A DNA stretch of 5,053 nt from assembly GCA_031266295.1 (NCBI GenBank), contig JAISBH010000253.1, positions 1 through 5,053 on the forward strand. The letters run 5' to 3'. A program made the position numbers and the translations under genes. This DNA is from Oscillospiraceae bacterium. GTDB lineage: Bacteria > Bacillota > Clostridia > Christensenellales > Aristaeellaceae. The notes under the pieces are model-generated. The model was not told where the DNA came from, searched no databases, and saw nothing but the letters and a program-made list of their open reading frames with translations. This document shows positions 1-4,821 of the stretch, in pieces. The stretch's first letter is position 1; the number at the start of each line of letters is the position of its first letter.

Positions 1-31
1 GTTCCCCTTTCCCGAGACCCATGCTACCCAG

Positions 32-796
32 CTATTTCCTATGAAGACCCGCAGTATCAGTGACGGGAATAGAGAACAAAATGGCGTTCGCTTCCGGCGC
101 ATTCTCAATGATAGCCCTCATCACCTTGACGCGCTTGTTTGCGTCGGTCAGTATCCATATGATCTCTTTCTCATTTTGGATAGAGACCTTGGCGAACGAG
201 TCGGTGCGCGCGTCACGGGTGCCGCCGGCGTGGATCGTCGTGCCGCCCGTCGCGCCCGCATCCCGCGCTGCCTCCATCACCAAGCCGACATAACCCTTGT
301 TGGCGATGACTATTATAAGCTCATATAGTATGCGATTCTCGGTCGCTTGCGGATGTGCCTGCGGCTCTGGCTGGGCTTCCATGGTTTGTTCAACCTCCAT
401 ATGAGCGAGGGTTCCGCCCTCGCTCTCACGATTAGGCGCGAGGTATAATCCCGTGCCCGTAGGCGTCGTGACGCAACCGCCAAACACGTTGTGCAGCGCG
501 CGCAGCGTGGCCAGCGAATGCATCGGTATCGTAAACGCGATAGCGCCGGGCTGATCCATCCTGAGCGCGATGTCCAGTTCCCGCGTGAACAAGCGTGCCT
601 TCGCCTGCGTCAGCACGCTCATCAGTATAACCTTCTCAGTCTCACCAATACCTAGAAAGCTAAGTATCTCACGGCTGGCCGTGCCCTGGCCCATGAATAC
701 AAGTCCGACGGGCACCTGTTCCTTCTGGTAGAACGCTGCGAAACGATCCCTGTCGGTGCGTCGGGCGATCGTGAACAGCACAGATAAACTATTCAT
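32..796 (-). CDS. Tandem PII-like regulatory protein (two PII-type domains), partner of DUF1538 membrane protein
   Basis: A 254-residue protein with two PII-fold (GlnB-like) halves. The C-terminal half (about 157-247) is the clearer one: LYELIIVIANKGYVGLVMEA is a typical first strand and helix, GATGGTTIHAGG (181-192) matches the glycine-rich PII-like signature before the T-loop, and the stretches around 204-219 (KVSIQNEKEIIWILTD) and 240-246 (LFSIPVT) match the later strands. The N-terminal half (about 4-107) has the same order (SLSVLFTIA, EKVILMSVLT, AIAFTIPM) but a degenerate loop (MGQGTASREIL). A Pro/Glu/Gln-rich linker (about 122-155) joins them. Ordinary PII proteins are about 112 residues, so this is a fused double unit. 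Known of the family: PII proteins bind nucleotides or small effectors and control transporters by direct contact. Inference: this one regulates the DUF1538 protein encoded 7 nt upstream. No GlnB-type uridylylation tyrosine context is evident. The ribosome site is weak (GAGTAAG), which fits translational coupling to the upstream gene. The start chosen is the first ATG after the upstream stop. Confidence 0.85.
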   Translation of the reverse strand: MNSLSVLFTIARRTDRDRFAAFYQKEQVPVGLVFMGQGTASREILSFLGIGETEKVILMSVLTQAKARLFTRELDIALRMDQPGAIAFTIPMHSLATLRALHNVFGGCVTTPTGTGLYLAPNRESEGGTLAHMEVEQTMEAQPEPQAHPQATENRILYELIIVIANKGYVGLVMEAARDAGATGGTTIHAGGTRDARTDSFAKVSIQNEKEIIWILTDANKRVKVMRAIIENAPEANAILFSIPVTDTAGLHRK

Positions 797-803
797 ACAT
801 CAC

Positions 804-2582
804 TTACTCTATTCGGACAGACTCGTCCGAGTCCGCCGTTTGATTTTTATGAAAAACCGCGGGCGAGGACGGGGCGCCGTCCTGGTACTCGGTCAGCGCT
901 AGACTGTGGGACGTTTTGCGCAACTCATTCAACGCCTGCCGCTCATGCAGCTCTTGCGGATCCAGCATTTCCGTGAGTTCATTGAGTTCCTTAGGCGCGC
1001 TGGATCCCTCTAATTCCTCATACAGATGCGGCGCGTCCATTGCCTCCATGACAGCGTCGGAAAGATCAAGATCGATGATCTCCTCAGCGAGTTCTTCCGG
1101 TTCAATGGATTCAAGTTCAGACACGGCTCTGCGCTGACGCACGTCATAGTATATACCGATCGCCTGAATCGTGATTAGCGGCGTCATCGCGACAAGAGCG
1201 ACCAGGCCAAACGCATCGCTTGAGATATCCCCGCCCAGCGAGGTGCACGCGCCAATGGCAAACGGCAGCAGGAACGTCGCGGTCATAGGTCCCGACGCGA
1301 CGCCACCCGAGTCGAAGGCAATCGCGGTGAATATCTTTGGCGAGAACCGCGTCATGATCATCGCGATCGAATAACCCGGCACAATTATCCAATATAATGA
1401 CAGTCCCGTCAATACCCTAACCATCGACAGAGCGACAGATATACCTACGCCCACGCCTAAACCAATTTGAATCGTGCTGCCGCGTATCGCGCCGTCGGTC
1501 ATCTCCTCGACCTGATGGTTCAGAGCGTGAACGGCTGGCTCGGTAGCGACGATGAAATAGCCGATAAGCAGCCCCAGCGGGATCAGTATCCAGCGGTAAC
1601 TGGCCTTGGCCAATTCCTCGCCCAGGTATGTGCCGGCGGGCATGAAGCCCACATTCACGCCGGTCAGGAATATCACCAACCCCACATATGTATACAGCAC
1701 GCCGACAAACGTGCGCACCAGATCGTGCTTGTCGGCTTTTCGGATAAAGACCGCCTGAAATAACGCGTAGAATGCCACCAATGGGAACAGTGAAATGAAT
1801 ACGTCCTTAAAATACGCCGCGCTGCTGCGCAGGAATTCTGAGAACAGCACTGTTGTGTTGGTTATGACGGGCAAAACGACGCGCTCGTAGACGCTGGACT
1901 CGGGCTTAATAATCAGCCCCAGCAGCAGCATAACGAGTATCGGCCCGACAGAGCACAGCGCGACCATCCCGAACGAATCGCTGACGGACTCACTGTCAGA
2001 ACGCACTGACGCGACGCCCGCGCCCATCGCCAGCATGAACGGTACAGTGATGGCGCCGGTGGTAACGCCACCGGAATCGAACGCCGCCGCGATAAACTCC
2101 TTCGGCACAAAAAATGACAACGGTATTATGGCGGCGTAGCATATCAGCAGCAGCATACGCAGTGATACGCGATACACCATCCGCCACATGGCTACGGCCA
2201 TGAACACGCTTACACCCAGCGCGACAGAGATTATGATCGTCCAGTTGGGCAACGCCTGGAACTTCTCTGCGAGCACGGTAAGATCAGGTTCAGCGATCGT
2301 AACAATGAACCCGACGATAAACGCGATTATGAGTAGCAGCGGAAGACTTCGGCGTTTGGTGATGTGAGCGCCAATACGCTCGCCCATCCGCGACATAGCC
2401 ATGTCCGCGCCCAGCGTGAATACACCCAGGCCGACGACGAGCATCGCCGCTCCGCACAGGAACAGCATCATAGCGTCCAGCCGCAGCGGTACAACAAAGA
2501 AACATAACGCACAAACCACCGCCGTTATCGGCAGCACCGACCGCAGTGATTCACGGAACTTTTGTTTAAGCGCTTCGCCCAT
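804..2582 (-). CDS. DUF1538 family integral membrane protein, two fused DUF1538 domains plus acidic C-terminal tail (putative cation/proton antiporter)
   Basis: A 592-residue polytopic membrane protein with roughly 12-14 hydrophobic segments up to about residue 478. It is an internal duplication: AFDSGGVTTG (167-176) recurs as AFDSGGVASG (422-431), IAEPDL (97 on) as ATEPAV (346 on), and DSFGMVAL (202 on) as DAFGLVAL (456 on). Each set marks one DUF1538 domain. The paired acidic residues in the AFDSGG and AEP/TEP motifs are candidate ion-handling sites. Known: DUF1538 proteins occur as two separate subunits or as fusions like this one. From memory, a two-subunit pair (UmpAB) from a Halomonas was reported as a Na+(Li+,K+)/H+ antiporter. 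That makes antiport plausible here but not shown. Residues about 482-592 form a soluble, very acidic, probably cytoplasmic tail (SELESIEPEELAEEIIDLD and onward), then a Ser/Thr-rich end. The gene lies 24 nt after the tautomerase gene and 7 nt before the PII-like gene. The ribosome site is weak (TGGAT), suggesting coupled translation. Confidence 0.9.
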   Translation of the reverse strand: MGEALKQKFRESLRSVLPITAVVCALCFFVVPLRLDAMMLFLCGAAMLVVGLGVFTLGADMAMSRMGERIGAHITKRRSLPLLLIIAFIVGFIVTIAEPDLTVLAEKFQALPNWTIIISVALGVSVFMAVAMWRMVYRVSLRMLLLICYAAIIPLSFFVPKEFIAAAFDSGGVTTGAITVPFMLAMGAGVASVRSDSESVSDSFGMVALCSVGPILVMLLLGLIIKPESSVYERVVLPVITNTTVLFSEFLRSSAAYFKDVFISLFPLVAFYALFQAVFIRKADKHDLVRTFVGVLYTYVGLVIFLTGVNVGFMPAGTYLGEELAKASYRWILIPLGLLIGYFIVATEPAVHALNHQVEEMTDGAIRGSTIQIGLGVGVGISVALSMVRVLTGLSLYWIIVPGYSIAMIMTRFSPKIFTAIAFDSGGVASGPMTATFLLPFAIGACTSLGGDISSDAFGLVALVAMTPLITIQAIGIYYDVRQRRAVSELESIEPEELAEEIIDLDLSDAVMEAMDAPHLYEELEGSSAPKELNELTEMLDPQELHERQALNELRKTSHSLALTEYQDGAPSSPAVFHKNQTADSDESVRIE

Positions 2583-2606
2583 CTATCCATTCAAGGACTC
2601 TACTCG

Positions 2607-2957
2607 TTATACTGCTTGACGATAAGTGTCCCCGCTCCCCCATTCCTCATGTTCTGTTACCGTAATGAATATGGCGGACGTTGGAATGCCTATTATAGCG
2701 GCCGCCGATTTCATGAATTCCTCCGCAAACGACTTCTTGTCGTCGAACGACGCGGCGGTGTAAACGTGCAGGTCAATGTACGCGCAAGGATCTTCCTTGC
2801 CTCTGAATTTCATATACACGTCGCTGTCAACCTTGACCATCAGCTGCTCCTCGGACTTGCCCGCGATCAGGCTGATCAAGCGTCCCGCCTCGGAAGCGAG
2901 GCACTGCTTATCCTGGTAGGTCAAAACCTGGGATGTTGTGATTGAGATAAAGGGCAT
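2607..2957 (-). CDS. MIF-like tautomerase-superfamily protein (phenylpyruvate tautomerase-related)
   Basis: A 116-residue protein, about the length of macrophage migration inhibitory factor (about 115). It starts MPFI, placing Pro2 at the mature N-terminus as the catalytic base of this superfamily. Lys34 in IAGKSEEQ aligns with the MIF active-site lysine in ATGKPPQ. The block MKFRGKEDPCAYIDLH (49-64) aligns with MIF MAFGGSSEPCALCSLH, and a Trp near the C-terminus is kept (EEWGSGD). Known of the family: a trimeric cytosolic enzyme that tautomerises phenylpyruvate-like enols; the physiological substrate in bacteria is unsettled. The MIF CXXC redox motif is only half present (Cys58, then Ile61 in place of the second Cys), so thiol-oxidoreductase activity is unlikely. 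It is the first gene of the operon. Its start is supported by GGAAGG 11 nt upstream (2969-2974). Its role beside a DUF1538 transporter is unknown; co-transcription is inferred from the 24-nt gap. Confidence 0.85.
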   Translation of the reverse strand: MPFISITTSQVLTYQDKQCLASEAGRLISLIAGKSEEQLMVKVDSDVYMKFRGKEDPCAYIDLHVYTAASFDDKKSFAEEFMKSAAAIIGIPTSAIFITVTEHEEWGSGDTYRQAV

Positions 2958-2968
2958 ACGTAACGCCG

Positions 2969-2974
2969 CCTTCC
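2969..2974 (-). promoter_or_regulatory. Shine-Dalgarno of the MIF-like gene
   Basis: GGAAGG on the minus strand, followed by 11 nt and then the ATG at 2957. The spacing is slightly long but acceptable, and no better in-frame start exists nearby. The MPF start is also required by the catalytic N-terminal proline. Confidence 0.55.
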
Positions 2975-3000
2975 ATTAACTTTCTACCAGCCATATAACT

Positions 3001-3017
3001 ATCAATTCATAATTGAT
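3001..3017. promoter_or_regulatory. AT-rich perfect inverted repeat, candidate operator of the MIF-DUF1538-PII operon
   Basis: ATCAATT-CAT-AATTGAT is a perfect 7-bp inverted repeat with a 3-nt spacer, 43 nt upstream of the MIF-like start codon. That is where the promoter of the leftward operon should lie. A good -10/-35 pair for that operon is not visible; the minus-strand TTATAT/TATATG at about 2991-2998 is the nearest -10-like element, with no convincing -35. The symmetry and position suggest a dimeric repressor or activator site. AT-rich palindromes of this length can occur by chance, so this is a candidate only. Confidence 0.3.
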
Positions 3018-3045
3018 CGAACGGCTAATCCAGTATTAATTATTT

Positions 3046-3061
3046 CGACGCGCGGGCGTCG
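3046..3061. other. GC-rich hairpin in the divergent intergenic region
   Basis: CGACGC-GCGG-GCGTCG is a perfect 6-bp stem with a 4-nt loop inside otherwise AT-rich intergenic DNA. Neither strand shows a T-run after the stem, and no gene ends here, so it is not a normal terminator. It lies just upstream of the candidate rightward -35 box and could be a protein-binding site or a structural boundary between the two divergent promoters. Confidence 0.3.
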
Positions 3062-3065
3062 CTTC

Positions 3066-3094
3066 CTGCCATAGGGTCAACATTTCCTGATAAT
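3066..3094 (+). promoter_or_regulatory. Candidate sigma-A promoter of the SpoVB-like gene
   Basis: A -35 box CTGCCA (4 of 6 consensus bases, 3066-3071) and a -10 box GATAAT (5 of 6, 3089-3094) are separated by exactly 17 nt. A start near 3101 would give an untranslated leader of about 84 nt, which contains a palindrome AAATTAATTT (3102-3111) and the hairpin over the ribosome site. A sporulation sigma factor could be used instead; no distinct sigma-E or sigma-G motif was recognised. Confidence 0.4.
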
Positions 3095-3144
3095 TATTGC
3101 GAAATTAATTTGCGGCTGATTTACTCATCAACCGAATAACCGTA

Positions 3145-3181
3145 CGCATACGCTCGCAAGGGACAATCAGGAGGGTATGCG
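3145..3181 (+). promoter_or_regulatory. 5' leader hairpin partly covering the Shine-Dalgarno of the SpoVB-like gene
   Basis: In the mRNA, CGCATAC (3145-3151) pairs perfectly with GTATGCG (3175-3181). After one G-G mismatch, CTC (3153-3155) pairs with GAG (3171-3173), leaving a 15-nt loop. The ribosome site AGGAGGG is 3169-3175, so four of its seven bases would be paired. The stem ends 3 nt before the start codon. Such a fold could lower translation initiation unless it is opened. No known riboswitch family was recognised in the short leader. Confidence 0.4.
3169..3175 (+). promoter_or_regulatory. Strong Shine-Dalgarno deciding the start at 3185
   Basis: AGGAGGG ends 9 nt before the ATG at 3185. 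Another ATG at 3177 sits only 1 nt after this element and opens a three-codon frame whose stop TGA (3186-3188) overlaps the real start, so 3185 is the credible initiation site. Confidence 0.75.
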
Positions 3182-3184
3182 ACG

Positions 3185-4513
3185 ATGAAAAAGCAGTCAC
3201 TATTATCCCAAACCGCATTGCTGACGGCGACGAACGCGGTAGTGCGGGCGATAGGGTTTGGAATGCGGATATGGATGTCGCGTATGCTGGGCGCGGAATC
3301 GATGGGCATTATGGAATTGGCCAGCTCGGCGCACATGCTGTGGCTCGCGCCGGTGACGAGTGGTCTGCCAATGGCGGTGTCGCGGTACACCGCGCAGGCT
3401 CAGGCCGCCGGGGATGAGACGCGCGCGCGTCAAACGCTGCAGGCGGGCAAGCGGCTGGCCAGGATCATTGCGTGGCCGATGCTGGCGCTGATGCTGGTGC
3501 TATCGCCGTGGATATCAAGGATATTGGGCGACTCGCGCACGCTGCCCACGCTGCTGATATATCTGCCATGCCTGCCGATACTGGCGCTATCGGCCGTTTA
3601 CAATGGATACTGTTACGGCAAGGGGAACGCGGTTGTGCCTGCGGCGACGGAACTGGTTGAGCAGTTGGTTAGGTTCGGGGTATGCGTCGCGGTGTTGACT
3701 GCGCTGCCCGCTATGCGCGCCGCATATTCGGCGGCGGCGCCCGCGCTGGGAGCGGTGATCGGCGAGGGGGTGGGGCTGATCATCGCTGTGTTGATGCTGC
3801 GTGGCGCGCGGCCGAGACGAAGCGAAAAGATCCCTAAAGGATTGACGAAGAAACTATGGCGGCTGGCGTTCCCGATGACGTGTATGCGGGTGAGCAATAC
3901 GTTGATGCGGACGGTAAACGCGGCGCTGATACCGATGAGGTTGCGCGTCTCGGGGCTGACGGCGGCGGAGGCGACCGCGAGGCTGGGGATGTATCAGGGC
4001 ATGGCCATGTCGCTGATAATGCTGCCTGCCGTGTTTACGGGCGCGCTGGCGATGGTTTCGGCTCCGGCAATCACGGCGCGGGAGGCTGATCCAAGCGCGA
4101 TGAAGCAGCTGCTGTGGCGCGTGTTATGGCCGGCCGCGGCGGTGTCGCTGGCGTCGATGGCGGCGTTGTGGATAGGCGCGCCGTTTTGCGCGAGGGTGCT
4201 GTATAAGCAGGCCGAACTGGAGCCGTTGTTAAGGATGCTCAGCCCGTGCGTGCTTCTGATGGGGATCCAACAGGTGATAAGCGGCTTGATGGCGGGACTG
4301 GGGCAACAGCGGCGCGCGCTGTACGCATCGCTGACGGGCAGCCTTGTGTCGGTAGGATTAAACTACGTGCTGGCCGCGCGGCCGGAACTGCGGCTGGCCG
4401 GCGTTGCGATCGCGTCCATGGTTGGTTTGCTGATCACACTGCTGATGAACGCGCGCGCGCTTCGTTTGGCGATAGGCCGCGCGGAGCTGCGGTATCAAGC
4501 GTTGATGGTATAG
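3185..4513 (+). CDS. SpoVB/MurJ-type polysaccharide or lipid-linked precursor flippase (MOP superfamily)
   Basis: A 442-residue membrane protein with about 12 hydrophobic segments. The N-terminus is diagnostic: RAIGFGMRIWMSRMLGAESM (21-40) then GLPMAVSRYTAQAQ (60-73) follow the SpoVB/Wzx pattern of RxxGFxxR, SRxLGAExMG and GLPxAVSR. The second half repeats the fold (about 222-430), with GIQQVISGLMAGLGQQRRAL (360-379) as the usual mid-C-terminal motif. Known: this superfamily flips lipid-linked sugars across the membrane, and SpoVB of endospore formers acts in spore cortex synthesis. Inference: a cell-wall or spore-envelope precursor flippase; the exact substrate cannot be read from sequence. 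SpoVB proteins are commonly 500 or more residues, so this is a short member. Start and stop are intact with no frameshift, and it may simply lack the last helices. It stands alone and divergent from the tautomerase operon. No clear intrinsic terminator follows on this strand in 4514-4686. Much of its reverse and alternate frames is open because of high GC, but these are shadows. Confidence 0.85.
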   Translation: MKKQSLLSQTALLTATNAVVRAIGFGMRIWMSRMLGAESMGIMELASSAHMLWLAPVTSGLPMAVSRYTAQAQAAGDETRARQTLQAGKRLARIIAWPMLALMLVLSPWISRILGDSRTLPTLLIYLPCLPILALSAVYNGYCYGKGNAVVPAATELVEQLVRFGVCVAVLTALPAMRAAYSAAAPALGAVIGEGVGLIIAVLMLRGARPRRSEKIPKGLTKKLWRLAFPMTCMRVSNTLMRTVNAALIPMRLRVSGLTAAEATARLGMYQGMAMSLIMLPAVFTGALAMVSAPAITAREADPSAMKQLLWRVLWPAAAVSLASMAALWIGAPFCARVLYKQAELEPLLRMLSPCVLLMGIQQVISGLMAGLGQQRRALYASLTGSLVSVGLNYVLAARPELRLAGVAIASMVGLLITLLMNARALRLAIGRAELRYQALMV

Positions 4514-4617
4514 GCATGTAAGATTGCGGCGATCTGCAGGGAGTGATGCGGCGCAAGCCTGACAGAAGTTTGTCGTCCCTCTTTAGGAACCGCAACCCGC
4601 TGGAGGGCCGAAAAAGT

Positions 4618-4637
4618 AATCTTGCCAAAATCTTGCC
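4618..4637 (+). repeat. Short direct repeat AATCTTGCC x2
   Basis: AATCTTGCC occurs at 4618-4626 and again at 4629-4637 with a 2-nt gap. The second copy runs into the base of the tRNA terminator hairpin. It is probably a small local duplication, with no function apparent. Confidence 0.4.
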
Positions 4638-4666
4638 GGGAGCCGGTTTCTCGACCGACCCCCGGC
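4627..4666 (-). terminator. Intrinsic terminator candidate of the tRNA-Arg gene
   Basis: Read as minus-strand RNA, GCCGGG plus GGUCGGU pairs continuously with ACCGGCU plus CCCGGC: 13 pairs, two of them G-U, closing a 6-nt loop CGAGAA. The stem is followed by AAGAUUUU. In plus-strand RNA the two G-U pairs become A-C mismatches and the stem is followed by UUAAAAA, so the structure works only for leftward transcription, which is the tRNA direction. It begins 20 nt after the encoded CCA. The U-tract is short and offset by 4 nt, making it weaker than a textbook terminator. Confidence 0.6.
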
Positions 4667-4686
4667 TTAAAAACCCTGATATTTCC

Positions 4687-4763
4687 TGGCGCGCCGGAGA
4701 AGATTCGAACTCCCGACCTTCTGGTCCGTAGCCAGACGCTCTATCCAGCTGAGCTACCGGCGC
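4687..4763 (-). tRNA. tRNA-Arg (anticodon ACG), CCA encoded
   Basis: The minus strand folds as a full cloverleaf. The acceptor stem GCGCCGG/CCGGCGC has 7 perfect pairs. The D stem is GCTC/GAGC with a GG-containing 9-nt loop. The anticodon stem TCTGG/CCAGA has loop CTACGGA. The variable loop is 5 nt. The T stem GGGAG/CTTCT (two G-U pairs) encloses TTCGAAT. The anticodon ACG is at 4727-4729. A34 is expected to be deaminated to inosine by TadA so that the tRNA reads CGU, CGC and CGA. The discriminator base is G and the 3' CCA is encoded at 4687-4689. The length is 74 nt plus CCA. It is convergent with the flippase gene. Confidence 0.97.
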
Positions 4764-4781
4764 ACGCGTTTCAGTGCCGTT

Positions 4782-4810
4782 ATTATGTCATATATCGTGC
4801 GGTTTGTCAA
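4782..4810 (-). promoter_or_regulatory. Strong sigma-A promoter of tRNA-Arg
   Basis: On the minus strand a perfect -35 TTGACA (4805-4810) is followed after exactly 17 nt by the -10 CATAAT (4782-4787, 5 of 6). Initiation near 4775 would give a leader of about a dozen bases before the mature tRNA 5' end, typical of a stable-RNA gene. Confidence 0.85.
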
Positions 4811-4821
4811 CAGCGAATTCA

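Noticed and set aside
1144..1392. Alternate-frame open reading frames within the DUF1538 gene (also 1171-1374, 1467-1763, 1913-2110, 1996-2187, 2290-2514)
   Set aside because: All lie wholly inside the well-supported DUF1538 gene and have no family-like sequence; they arise from GC-rich codon use.
2562..2945. Plus-strand 127-codon open frame across the MIF-like gene
   Set aside because: It is antisense to a gene with clear MIF motifs, and its residues show no family pattern.
3046..3061. GC-rich hairpin as an intrinsic terminator
   Set aside because: No U-tract follows on either strand, and both neighbouring genes start, rather than end, on their sides of it.
3102..3111. Palindrome AAATTAATTT in the flippase leader as an operator
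   Set aside because: Pure A/T palindromes of 10 bases are common in AT-rich leaders, and the flanks do not extend the symmetry.
3121..3433. Minus-strand open frames overlapping the start of the flippase gene (also 3613-3897)
   Set aside because: They overlap a recognised gene in the antisense direction and have no ribosome site or recognisable domain.
4543..4731. Open frame on the plus strand, 62 codons, downstream of the flippase gene
   Set aside because: It runs through the terminator hairpin and into the tRNA gene on the opposite strand, and shows no protein-like features.
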